64,000 nucleotides of DNA. It comes from Pedobacter sp. L105. Its GTDB lineage: Bacteria > Bacteroidota > Bacteroidia > Sphingobacteriales > Sphingobacteriaceae. Made by a program: the position numbers and the translations under genes. Below are positions 19,302 to 27,301 of this stretch, one piece after another. The notes under the pieces were generated by a model, which was not told the DNA's origin, ran no database searches, and saw only the letters and a list, made by a program, of their open reading frames with translations. The stretch covers positions 496,001-560,000 of the forward strand of contig NZ_LMUP01000002.1 of NCBI RefSeq assembly GCF_009765875.1, given 5' to 3'. How positions within the stretch are numbered: position 1 is the stretch's first letter; each line of letters begins with the position of its first letter.

Positions 19302-20774
19302 ATGAAAAAAACCAGCTTCCTTGTCTTTTTATTTTTCAGCTTTCATCTCATTTCCTTTTCGCAAAATCTCAAATTAAACGTGAAGTGGAATGAAACAGTG
19401 ATGATTTCGAAATCAACTCCTACGCTGCAGGTGGTTGTTAATCCCATGATTAGACCTAAAGCAGCTATGCGCGATGCGGCGATCAAAGCATTAAAGGACA
19501 TAAACGCAGACTATGTCCGGTATGTTCCCTGGATCCCCTATCCTAAATTAGCAGTGGCAGAACTGAAGGAACCTGATGACAAAAAAACTTACTGGGACTT
19601 CAGCTTGATAGATCCTATAACTATAGATTTTCTTGAAGCAACTAAAGGGCGTTTGCCAATTATGAATTTTAGTACTATACCACAATGGATGTTCAAAACA
19701 GAAAGTCCGGTTGCTTATCCGGAAGACCCGAACCAGGTAACCTGGGACTATAGCAGGGGGACGCAACTACGGGATACTTCGATGAAGGAACTTACCGATT
19801 ATTATGTAAGACTGGTCAGCTGGTATGCTAAGGGCGGTTTCACCGATGAAAGGGGAAAATATCATAAGTCCGGTTATCATTACGAAATTCCTTATTGGGA
19901 AGTGTTAAATGAGCCCGATCTGGAACACAGCATGTCACCTCAAACCTACACAAAAATTTATGATGCTATAGTGAGTGCGATAAAGACTGTATTGCCTGAG
20001 ACTAAATTTGTCGGGATAGCAATGGCCTACGTAAAACCAGGCTGGTTTGAATATTTTCTGAATCCGGCAAATCACAAACCAGGCATCCCAATTGACATGA
20101 TTTCCTATCATTGTTATGCGAATGCGAATCAAAACCAAAAATTTGAAGCCTTTGAATATGCGTTTTTTGATAAAGCTGAAAGTTTTGTGAATTCGGTGAG
20201 CTATATCGAAAATATCCGCCGGCGATTAGCTCCGGCTACCAAAACCGACATTAATGAACTTGGTACCTTCGTAAGTGATGAACAACGTCTGCAACCCATT
20301 CCGGCTGCTTACTGGAATCTGTCAGCAAGTATATTCGCCTATTATTTTATAGAATTGACCAAGCAGGGCATCGACGTGATCGGCGAATCGCAGCTTGTAG
20401 GTTATCCAACGCAATTTCCGGATGTAAGTATGATCAATTATCAAAACAACAAACCAAATGCACGTTTTTGGGTATTGAAACTCATAAAAGATCATATAAA
20501 GGCCGGAAGTAAATTAGTAAGTTCCAACGTAGACGAGAACGGTGCAGGCGACATTTTAGCCCAGGGTTTTATAAGCCCGGAAAATAAGAAAATGGTTTTA
20601 GTCCTTAATAAAAGAAATAAAAGTTTGCGGCTGAAATTACCGGCAGGGTTTGAGGGTGCAAAAGTAAGCACAATCGACAGTTTATCAGGAGATGACGCAG
20701 CTATGCAGTCAAAGATTGAAAATGATAACGTAGAATTTAAACCCTTTGCCGTTAAACTCATTGAGATAAATTAG
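19302..20774 (+). CDS. Secreted GH39-like glycoside hydrolase (clan GH-A)
   Basis: The product is 490 residues with a signal peptide (1-20). The catalytic part is a clan A (beta/alpha)8 barrel: the acid/base Glu is most likely Glu204 in YWEVLNEPD, and DINELGTF places the likely nucleophile at Glu319. HCYAN at the end of an inner strand also fits. A small C-terminal beta-domain (about 400-490) ends the protein. The overall pattern resembles GH39-like enzymes, which act on xylosides, iduronides or other glycosides; the assignment to family is tentative. It is followed after 11 bp by rhamnose mutarotase, so the pair probably acts on one substrate, with the hydrolase in the periplasm. Confidence 0.7.
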   Translation: MKKTSFLVFLFFSFHLISFSQNLKLNVKWNETVMISKSTPTLQVVVNPMIRPKAAMRDAAIKALKDINADYVRYVPWIPYPKLAVAELKEPDDKKTYWDFSLIDPITIDFLEATKGRLPIMNFSTIPQWMFKTESPVAYPEDPNQVTWDYSRGTQLRDTSMKELTDYYVRLVSWYAKGGFTDERGKYHKSGYHYEIPYWEVLNEPDLEHSMSPQTYTKIYDAIVSAIKTVLPETKFVGIAMAYVKPGWFEYFLNPANHKPGIPIDMISYHCYANANQNQKFEAFEYAFFDKAESFVNSVSYIENIRRRLAPATKTDINELGTFVSDEQRLQPIPAAYWNLSASIFAYYFIELTKQGIDVIGESQLVGYPTQFPDVSMINYQNNKPNARFWVLKLIKDHIKAGSKLVSSNVDENGAGDILAQGFISPENKKMVLVLNKRNKSLRLKLPAGFEGAKVSTIDSLSGDDAAMQSKIENDNVEFKPFAVKLIEIN

Positions 20775-20785
20775 GAAAATAGGTA

Positions 20786-21094
20786 ATGAAACACGTAGCA
20801 TTTAAAATGAGGTTAAAACCCGGAATGGGGAACGAATATAAAAGGAGGCATGATGCATTATGGCCAGAGGTCCGGCAGCTGCTGTTGGATAGCGGCATCC
20901 GGGAATATGCTATTTTTTTTGACCCGGAGACCGATATTGTATTTGCAGTGCATAATTATTCTACTGAGCAGGGTGTAAATCTCAAAAATGAAGATGTTTT
21001 GCAGCTGTGGTGGGATTATATGGCGGATATAATGGATGTGAATCCGGATAATTCGCCAGTTATAATTCCTATGTTGCAGGTTTTCGAACTCTAA
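20786..21094 (+). CDS. rhaM: L-rhamnose mutarotase
   Basis: The product is 102 residues, the normal length. The family hallmarks are complete: FKMRLKPGMGNEYKRRHDALWPE with the catalytic His22, YAIFFDPETDIVFAV, and the C-terminal WWDYMADIMDVNPDNSPV. RhaM interconverts alpha and beta anomers of L-rhamnose in the cytoplasm, speeding entry into rhamnose catabolism. Isomerase, kinase and aldolase genes are not in the window. Its tight linkage to the GH39-like hydrolase implies that rhamnose or a similar 6-deoxyhexose is released by PUL 2. Confidence 0.93.
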   Translation: MKHVAFKMRLKPGMGNEYKRRHDALWPEVRQLLLDSGIREYAIFFDPETDIVFAVHNYSTEQGVNLKNEDVLQLWWDYMADIMDVNPDNSPVIIPMLQVFEL

Positions 21095-21414
21095 TTTTTG
21101 AATAGCGTTTTTAAATAGAACGCTTAATAATTAGTTAAGCCTTCTATAGCTGATTACTATGCCGGGTAAATCATTTCTTTTGCGCGTCATCCACTTTAAC
21201 CCAAGATCTGCAACTGCTTCAATAGCATCCTTCAATGCTAAGATTAAAGCGTTCAGGTCACAATTTAGAGGAACTAAAGATATTCAATGCTTTCTTTCCG
21301 AGCTTGCTCAGCTGTATGTCTAAAATCAAAAAAACAGCGTTGCTCCACAACATTTGGCATTGATCCATCAAAATACTTATTTAAATCGCTATTAAGGCTG
21401 ATCATATTCCAGTG
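21095..21414. other. Gap with protein-like debris beside tRNA-Met
   Basis: No intact gene. On the minus strand a short frame ending near 21277 contains SDLNKYFDGSMPNVVEQRCF, and a second frame without a start (about 21136-21280) reads ALKDAIEAVADLGLKWMTRK. Both look like remnants of coding sequence; I recognise neither family. A weak hairpin (AGCGTT/AACGCT, 21104-21124) follows rhaM. Confidence 0.3.
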
Positions 21415-21422
21415 AAAAAACA

Positions 21423-21453
21423 AAACCCTCTTTACAATCCGTAAAGAGGGTTT
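21423..21453 (-). terminator. Terminator of tRNA-Met
   Basis: A perfect 13-bp stem with a 5-nt loop is followed on the minus strand by TTTTGTTTTTT. It starts 2 bp after the tRNA discriminator base. Confidence 0.88.
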
Positions 21454-21454
21454 G

Positions 21455-21528
21455 TGGGCCATGATGGGCTCGAACCATCGACCAAAAGATTATGAGTCTT
21501 CTACTCTAACCAACTGAGCTAATGGCCC
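21455..21528 (-). tRNA. tRNA-Met (CAT anticodon)
   Basis: A 74-nt cloverleaf is read on the minus strand. The 7-bp acceptor stem GGGCCAT/ATGGCCC, D arm AGCTCAGTTGGTTAGAG, anticodon loop CTCATAA and T arm GGTTCGAGCC are all present. CCA is not encoded. The loop and stem fit elongator tRNA-Met; a CAT-type tRNA-Ile2 cannot be excluded without checking lysidine-synthetase determinants. The initiator type lacks this anticodon stem. Confidence 0.92.
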
Positions 21529-21595
21529 GCGAAAAATCTATTAGATTTTGCGAGTGCAATGTTACATATTTGTATCGAATTTTAAAAACGGTTTG

Positions 21596-22234
21596 ATGCA
21601 AAATATTAAAAATATAATCTTCGACTACGGAAATGTAATTTTTGAGATCGACTTCCGGATCACTCAAAACTCTCTGACACAAATTGGTATACCAAATGTA
21701 GCAGATTTTTTCGGACATAAAGGACACGATAATTTATTTGATAATTTAGAGACAGGATTGATCACCCCCGCCCAATTTCGCGATGGAATCAGGGACCAAG
21801 CCCATAATCCGGCCCTGACAGACACAGAAATTGATGCTGCATGGAACAGTTTATTGATTGGCGTGCCACCAAATGTGCACGATGTGCTGTTAGATGTAAA
21901 AAAACATTACCGCACTTTCCTGCTCAGTAACACCAACCAGATCCACTATGATTATATCATGAGCTACCTTCAAAAGGAATATGGCGTAGAAAACAATGAC
22001 CACCTCTTTGAAAAAGCTTACTATTCACAGCAAATGCTGCTGCGTAAGCCCCATGTAGAGATCTTTGAGCAGGTGATCAATGAAAATCATTTGAACCCCG
22101 CAGAAACGCTGTTTATAGATGATACTCCCGGTCACCTGGAAGGTGCGAAAAAAGCAGGACTGCAAACCTTACTGATGACAGAACATCCCAAAAACCTGGG
22201 TGCCTTTTTAAAAAGTAACGGGATCACCGTATGA
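21596..22234 (+). CDS. HAD-superfamily hydrolase (HAD-IA phosphatase)
   Basis: The ATG at 21596 gives 212 residues; the longer frame would start at a TTG and is unlikely. Motif I is IIFDYGNVIF with the nucleophilic Asp, motif II FLLSNTN, and motif IV FIDDTPGHLEGAKKAG with the metal-binding Asp pair. A helical cap domain lies between motifs I and II. The layout resembles YihX-like sugar-phosphate phosphatases. The natural substrate is not evident. Its stop overlaps the start of the next gene in ATGA, so translation is coupled. Confidence 0.85.
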   Translation: MQNIKNIIFDYGNVIFEIDFRITQNSLTQIGIPNVADFFGHKGHDNLFDNLETGLITPAQFRDGIRDQAHNPALTDTEIDAAWNSLLIGVPPNVHDVLLDVKKHYRTFLLSNTNQIHYDYIMSYLQKEYGVENNDHLFEKAYYSQQMLLRKPHVEIFEQVINENHLNPAETLFIDDTPGHLEGAKKAGLQTLLMTEHPKNLGAFLKSNGITV

Positions 22235-22569
22235 TCAGCAATAACCCTAAAACGGAACAAAGAAAATTTACCTCTTTAAAAGAGTTTTACCCTTTTTATT
22301 TAACGGAACACCAGAATACAACAAACAGGTTTCTTCATTTTACAGGAATAGCTATTCTGTGCCTCTGTTTTATCACATCCATGCTTTTTCATGATGTACG
22401 TTTTTTTGCTTTTATACCGGTCGCTGCATATGGCTTCGCCTGGATAGGGCATCAGTTCTTTGAGAAGAATAAACCTGTTACGCTCAAACATCCGTTCTTT
22501 AGCATCGCATGTGATTTTTTATTCTTTGGGGACATCATTATGGGAAGGCAATCCTTTAATGATAAATAG
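22231..22569 (+). CDS. Mpo1-like (DUF962) membrane protein
   Basis: The product is 112 residues. The opening FTSLKEFYPFYLTEHQNTTNRFLHF and the later GHQFFEKNKPVTLKHPFFSIACDFLFF are hallmark segments of DUF962/Mpo1. The conserved His residues bind iron in the yeast 2-hydroxy fatty acid dioxygenase. Two hydrophobic segments (about 32-47 and 51-66) suggest a membrane hairpin. Bacterial roles are not established. The start overlaps the HAD gene by 4 bp. Confidence 0.85.
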   Translation: MISNNPKTEQRKFTSLKEFYPFYLTEHQNTTNRFLHFTGIAILCLCFITSMLFHDVRFFAFIPVAAYGFAWIGHQFFEKNKPVTLKHPFFSIACDFLFFGDIIMGRQSFNDK

Positions 22570-22736
22570 CTGGTATATATAGACTCTATAAAACATAATA
22601 GACAAACTCTATATCGTCATAGAAATTAGGTGTTGGGTACAACGGATTATAGTCTATACTTTTATCGCAGCAAACATAGGTGATTAGCTTAATATGTTTG
22701 ATAAAAGATAAAAAAACCGGTTTATACCAAATACAC

Positions 22737-24248
22737 ATGGAAGAGACGAACAAGCCTAACCGCAAATTAACAACTGCCTCTGGCAGACCTTACGCTGAAC
22801 ACGAAAATACGCAATCTGTAGGTAAAAGAGGCCCCCTATTATTACAGGATTTTGTCCTGCATGAGAAAATGGCACATTTTAACCGCGAACGTATCCCGGA
22901 ACGGGTAGTGCACGCAAAAGGAACCGGCGCTTATGGCACCTTAAGGGTAACCCACGACATTACTAAATATACGAAAGCCAAGATTTTTGGAAAAATAGGA
23001 AATGAGTGTAAGATCTTTTTACGTTTCTCTACAGTAGGTGGTGAAAAAGGAAGTGCTGATTCAGAAAGGGACCCCCGCGGATTTGCTTTAAGAATGTATA
23101 CTGAAGATGGCAACTGGGATATCGTAGGTAACAATACACCGGTATTCTTTATTAAAGACCCTAAGAAATTCAGTGATTTCATCCATACCCAAAAACGCGA
23201 TCCAAGAACTAACCTGAAAAGCCCAACTATGATGTGGGACTTCTGGTCGTTAAATCCGGAAAGCCTTCACCAGGTGATGATCTTAATGAGTGACCGTGGT
23301 ACGCCTTATTCTTACCGTCATATGGATGGTTTTGGAAGCCATACTTTCTCCATGATCAATGCCGAAAACGAACGTGTATGGGTAAAATTCCATTTCAAAA
23401 CACAACAGGGAATTAAAAACTTTACCGGCCCTGAAGCTGACGCGATGCGTACACAGGATATGGACCATTCCCAACGCGATTTGGTAGATGCAATTGATAA
23501 TGGCGAATTCCCTAAATGGACAGTGAAGATCCAGGTAATGACCGAAGAAGAAGCCAGAACATTTAAGTGGAACCCATTTGATTTAACTAAAGTTTGGCCC
23601 CATGCAGAATTCCCGCTGATCGAAGTAGGTGAAATTGAATTGAACCAGGTACCCAAAAATTATTTTGCCCATGTAGAGCAGGCAGCCTTTGCCCCTACCA
23701 ATCAGATCGATGGAATTGGCTTTTCTCCCGACAGGATGTTACAGGGACGTATTTTATCTTATCCTGATGCTGCACGTCATCGTTTAGGCGTAAATTATCA
23801 GCAGATACCGGTGAATGCCTGTCCTTTTATGACAGAGAATTACCACCGCGATGGAGCAATGAGAGTGAACGACAATGGTGAGGACGGACCAAACTATTTC
23901 CCAAACAGCTTTGGAGATGTAGTGCCTGATGAAAGCTACAAAGAGCCTGCGCAGGAATTAGAATCCAGCACTGCGGATTGGTTTGATAGAAATGAAGGTG
24001 AAGGGGATAACGACCATTATTCACAACCAGGTGATCTGTACCGTAAAGCAATGACTGATGAAGGACGTCAGTTCTTAATCAGCAATATCGTAGGCGCAAT
24101 GAGTGGCATCAGCGGTCCTAAAAGAGAAAAAATCATCAACCTGCAGCTGTGTCACTGGTTCAGGGCTGATATTGGATTAGGAATGGCTATTGCAAGCGGA
24201 CTAGGCATAGACATGGCAAAAGCAATGCCTGCAAGACATGAAGCTTAA
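22737..24248 (+). CDS. katA: Monofunctional haem catalase
   Basis: From the ATG at 22737 the product is 503 residues, typical of small-subunit catalases. The frame begins 57 bp earlier, but the residues before it are not family-like. The active-site His is in RVVHAKGTGAYG, the distal Asn in VGNNTPVFF, and the proximal haem-ligand Tyr in RILSYPDAARHRLG. It disproportionates hydrogen peroxide in the cytoplasm. No regulator is adjacent. A strong terminator follows. A second, bifunctional enzyme (KatG) is encoded at 58.3 kb. Confidence 0.96.
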   Translation: MEETNKPNRKLTTASGRPYAEHENTQSVGKRGPLLLQDFVLHEKMAHFNRERIPERVVHAKGTGAYGTLRVTHDITKYTKAKIFGKIGNECKIFLRFSTVGGEKGSADSERDPRGFALRMYTEDGNWDIVGNNTPVFFIKDPKKFSDFIHTQKRDPRTNLKSPTMMWDFWSLNPESLHQVMILMSDRGTPYSYRHMDGFGSHTFSMINAENERVWVKFHFKTQQGIKNFTGPEADAMRTQDMDHSQRDLVDAIDNGEFPKWTVKIQVMTEEEARTFKWNPFDLTKVWPHAEFPLIEVGEIELNQVPKNYFAHVEQAAFAPTNQIDGIGFSPDRMLQGRILSYPDAARHRLGVNYQQIPVNACPFMTENYHRDGAMRVNDNGEDGPNYFPNSFGDVVPDESYKEPAQELESSTADWFDRNEGEGDNDHYSQPGDLYRKAMTDEGRQFLISNIVGAMSGISGPKREKIINLQLCHWFRADIGLGMAIASGLGIDMAKAMPARHEA

Positions 24249-24296
24249 CCCTGCGCAATTATTAAAAAACTATTATTAACTATTATACTGATGAAG

Positions 24297-24324
24297 ACCT
24301 GCCCCAAAAAGGCAGGTTTTTTTT
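24297..24324 (+). terminator. Terminator after catalase
   Basis: ACCTGCC pairs with GGCAGGT around a 7-nt A-rich loop and runs into eight T residues. Confidence 0.92.
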
Positions 24325-24420
24325 GCGATATTACTTGATATTTTTATCTTTGATCTATCAGGAACGGCATGATTACCTTTCTCGCCCGTTATTCATCCCT
24401 TTATTAATTTAGCAATCAGA

Positions 24421-24712
24421 CATTGGCCGGTTTTCGTTCTGGAACGGTTCGGAAACGAATGCACAGAGAATTTCCATGAAACTTTGAAGTACCCTTGTTG
24501 AAGCTCTGCCAACTATACCCTAAATGTACCCAAAAAGTACCCCAACTATACCCCATGTATACCCCTGGGGGTATACATGGGGTATAGTTGGGGTAGGGAT
24601 ACGGTACGGATGGGGTACAGTTGGTAGAGCTTCAACAGGACTACATATAGGCTTTAGTAAAAGTTTTTCCAGACCCGTTTCCGAATCGCTTCCGAATCGT
24701 TTCCGACCAGTA
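24421..24712. repeat. Large dyad-symmetric element made of 11-bp periodic boxes
   Basis: One symmetry axis lies between 24566 and 24567. The inner arms are perfect for 28 bp on each side with a 2-nt centre. TAC(C) boxes begin at 24516, 24527, 24538, 24549 and 24560, exactly every 11 bp, and their complements GTA end at the mirror positions 24573, 24584, 24595, 24606 and 24617. Further out GTTGAAGCTCT mirrors AGAGCTTCAAC (24626-24636), and TTCGGAAAC at 24448 mirrors GTTTCCGAA at 24677, still in register. The right arm shows TTTCCGAATCG/CTTCCGAATCG, again with period 11. Parts of the arms (24457-24488 against 24645-24676) have diverged. No coding function is evident. It sits between the catalase terminator and the 3' end of the proline dehydrogenase gene. 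Confidence 0.9.
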
Positions 24713-24742
24713 TCTTAGCCAACCCTTCTGATGAAATAATAT

Positions 24743-25927
24743 TTATGAATTTCTCCTGTTTTTCTCCCTGGTGATCAGATCCAGTTCTCTGCTGGTCTGT
24801 CCTGCGATAGAAGTATTTTCCTGTGCACGTCTGAATAGATATGGCATTACAGCTTTAACAGGACCATAAGGTACGTATTTTGCTACATTATATCCAGCAT
24901 CTGACAAATTAAAACTTAAATTATCACTCATTCCCAGCAACTGAGAAAAGTAAACATGCGGATGGTTATGATCAATATCGTGTTTATCCAGCAATTCGGC
25001 CAATATACCACAGCTGGTCTCATTATGCGTACCGCAAACCAAACCTAGTTGTTCTACATTTTCCACGCAATAGGTGATCGCTGCATTATAATCCGTATCA
25101 GTTGATTTTTTATCCAGCTGGATCGGTGATGGATATCCTTTTTCCAAAGCTCTTCGGCGTTCCTTTTCCATATAAGCGCCACGAACAATCTTGGCGCCTA
25201 AAATAAAACCTGCTTCCCTGGCTACCAGATGATCGGCTTTCAGATCAGCCAGTTTATCATGACGGTATAATTGATAAGTATTGTAAACGATCAGCTTTTC
25301 TTTGTTAAACAGCATCATCATATCCAAAGCCAGGTTATCTATTGTTTCCTGTATCCAGGTTTCTTCCGCATCGATCATTACCGGCACATTCTTTTCAAAT
25401 GCTGTCCTGCAGATACGTTCACAACGATTTTTAACCCTGGCAAACTCTGCTTTTTCATCGGCAGAAAGCTCCAGTTTGGCATCCAGTTTTTCCAGCAGGC
25501 CAAAACGGGCAATACCGGTAACTTTAAATACAGTAATAGGAATCCGCGGATCTCCCGCAGCGCGGTCTACCGTACGGATAATCTCTGCGCAGGTAAAATC
25601 AAATACATGCTCCTCCTCTTCCCCTTCTACAGAATAATCTAAAATGGTTCCTACTTTGCTTTCGCCAAGCTCCCTGATGGTATGTTCACATTCTGCAATG
25701 GTTTCCCCTCCGCAAAACTGCTTAAAGATGGTGGACTTAATGAGCCCCTGAATTGGTAATCCGATGTTTAAAAATAAATTGGTTACAGGCGGCCCAACCT
25801 GAGTTAAAAAGTTGCTGCTCATTACTTTGAACAGCCAGTAGGCACTATTTAGTTCTGATTTTGATTTGTTACGAAAAGCAACTTCTGTGTTATCAAAATT
25901 TAATTTTTTCCCTGAGGATACTTGCAT
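24743..25927 (-). CDS. Proline dehydrogenase
   Basis: The product is 394 residues, a monofunctional PRODH of the Bacteroidota type. It oxidises L-proline to pyrroline-5-carboxylate with FAD and passes electrons to the quinone pool. The (beta/alpha)8 barrel shows VFKVTGIARFGLLEKL, VPVMIDAEETWIQ, FILGAKIVRGAYMEKER (flavin- and substrate-site region), CGTHNETSCGILAELL, and the C-terminal proline-contact segment YLFRRAQENTSIAGQTSRE. The P5C dehydrogenase partner is not adjacent. It is divergent from the S4/aroB cluster. Confidence 0.92.
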   Translation of the reverse strand: MQVSSGKKLNFDNTEVAFRNKSKSELNSAYWLFKVMSSNFLTQVGPPVTNLFLNIGLPIQGLIKSTIFKQFCGGETIAECEHTIRELGESKVGTILDYSVEGEEEEHVFDFTCAEIIRTVDRAAGDPRIPITVFKVTGIARFGLLEKLDAKLELSADEKAEFARVKNRCERICRTAFEKNVPVMIDAEETWIQETIDNLALDMMMLFNKEKLIVYNTYQLYRHDKLADLKADHLVAREAGFILGAKIVRGAYMEKERRRALEKGYPSPIQLDKKSTDTDYNAAITYCVENVEQLGLVCGTHNETSCGILAELLDKHDIDHNHPHVYFSQLLGMSDNLSFNLSDAGYNVAKYVPYGPVKAVMPYLFRRAQENTSIAGQTSRELDLITREKNRRNS

Positions 25928-26006
25928 TTGGTCGTGTTGTTAGTCAAACGGATGCAAAAATATGAATTCTGCGACTATCAGAGGTAAAACCCTTTGTAAA
26001 TAATTG

Positions 26007-26014
26007 TAAATTTG
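26007..26014 (+). promoter_or_regulatory. Candidate -7 element close to the S4 gene start
   Basis: TAAATTTG matches TAnnTTTG and ends 7 bp before the ATG at 26022, so the transcript would be leaderless or nearly so. No well-placed TTG lies at -33. Confidence 0.4.
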
Positions 26015-26021
26015 CAGTACA

Positions 26022-26228
26022 ATGATAGAATTTAAATTAGAAGGCGAGTTTATCCCCATGATACAGCTGTTAAAAGCAACAGGACTGGTACAAAGTGGTG
26101 GTGAAGCACAAACTGTAGTTGAAGACGGTTTGGTAAAATATAATGGCAATGTAGATTACCGCAAACGTTTAAAAGTACGTACAGGCGACCTGATCGATTT
26201 TATGGGAAATCAAATTAAAGTAGTTTAA
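26022..26228 (+). CDS. S4-domain RNA-binding protein (YbcJ-like)
   Basis: The product is 68 residues and consists of one S4 fold. The sequence FIPMIQLLKATGLVQSGGEAQTVVEDGLVKYNGNVDYRKRLKVRTGDLI shows the two-helix RNA-binding face and the basic hairpin. Small S4 proteins of this kind are thought to bind ribosomal or other structured RNA; the role here is unknown. The last A of its TAA stop is the first base of aroB, so translation is coupled. Confidence 0.88.
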   Translation: MIEFKLEGEFIPMIQLLKATGLVQSGGEAQTVVEDGLVKYNGNVDYRKRLKVRTGDLIDFMGNQIKVV

Positions 26229-27301
26229 TGAATACACTGGAGAGCGCGGGACACCATATCTATTTTGATACACAATTAGCCCCGCTGGCGGAAATCATAG
26301 AAAAAGGAAAATACAGCAACGTTTTTGTTTTTGCTGACCGAAATACTTCTGAATGCTGTTTACCCGTTTTTAGGGCAATGCTGGACGATTACAGCGGTTT
26401 TGACTTGATAGAAACAGATCCGGGCGAAGAAAATAAGAACATCGATTTTTGTATCGGCATCTGGAAAACTTTACTGGATTTTGGGGCCGACCGTAAATGC
26501 CTGGTGATCAATTTAGGTGGCGGCGTGATCACGGATATGGGCGGCTTTGTAGCTTCTACCTATAAACGCGGTGTCGATTTTATCAATATTCCTACTACCC
26601 TGCTCTCACAGGTAGATGCTTCTGTTGGCGGAAAAACAGGTATCGATATCGATAACGTAAAAAATATGGTCGGCACGTTCAGCCTTCCACAAGCCGTATT
26701 CATTGAAGCAGAATTTTTAAAAACTTTACCCAAAAGGGAATTGTTATCGGGTTTTGCAGAAATGATCAAACACGGACTGATTGCCGATAAGGCCTATTAC
26801 TATGAGTTAAAGGCAGCAAATTATCAAAACATCACCACCGCTGCCATCCATCGCTCTGTAGAGATAAAAAATGAAGTGGTAACGGAAGACCCGCTGGAAA
26901 AAGGAAGACGTAAGATTTTGAATTTTGGTCATACCATTGGCCATGCCGTAGAAAGTTACTCCCTCAGCAAAGATAAAAAACCACTCACCCATGGCGAAGC
27001 CATTGCCATAGGAATGATCTGCGAGGCCTGGCTTTCACATAAAAACAGCACACTTGCCGAAGATGAACTGGAAGAAATCCGCGCTTATATTTCAAGCGTA
27101 TATCCGGCTTATAGAATCAAAGAGAAATCTTTTGAGAAACTTTCCGAATTGATGCAGAGCGATAAAAAAAATGAACACGGGAATATTCTTTTCACCTTGC
27201 TGGAAAGCATCGGTCAATGCACGTACAATTGCAGGGTTTCGGAAAGTGACATCCGTGAAAGTATGGAATATTATAATTTAACCTATGCTAAGCGAGCCTA
27301 A
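26228..27301 (+). CDS. aroB: 3-dehydroquinate synthase
   Basis: The product is 357 residues. It converts DAHP to 3-dehydroquinate, the second step of the shikimate pathway, using NAD and a divalent metal. The glycine-rich NAD site is NLGGGVITDMGGFVASTYKRG, with QVDASVGGKTGID and KNMVGTF following. The metal ligands are in FAEMIKHGLI, NFGHTIGHAVE and HGEAIAIGM. It is encoded 6 kb from the attenuated aromatic operon, in a cluster with the S4 gene and the hydroxylase-like gene, so it is probably not under that attenuator. Confidence 0.96.
   Translation: MNTLESAGHHIYFDTQLAPLAEIIEKGKYSNVFVFADRNTSECCLPVFRAMLDDYSGFDLIETDPGEENKNIDFCIGIWKTLLDFGADRKCLVINLGGGVITDMGGFVASTYKRGVDFINIPTTLLSQVDASVGGKTGIDIDNVKNMVGTFSLPQAVFIEAEFLKTLPKRELLSGFAEMIKHGLIADKAYYYELKAANYQNITTAAIHRSVEIKNEVVTEDPLEKGRRKILNFGHTIGHAVESYSLSKDKKPLTHGEAIAIGMICEAWLSHKNSTLAEDELEEIRAYISSVYPAYRIKEKSFEKLSELMQSDKKNEHGNILFTLLESIGQCTYNCRVSESDIRESMEYYNLTYAKRA

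Noticed and set aside
21274..21462. 62-codon minus-strand frame next to tRNA-Met
   Set aside because: Its start lies within the tRNA terminator and 3' end; only the C-terminal part looks protein-like, so it was recorded as debris and not as a gene.
22600..22736. PerR- or OxyR-type operator upstream of catalase
   Set aside because: A/T-rich partial dyads are present but none matches a known box well enough to claim.
24524..24718. 64-codon plus-strand frame inside the dyad element
   Set aside because: Its product is a translation of the 11-bp boxes and has no protein-like features; the dyad symmetry explains the sequence better.
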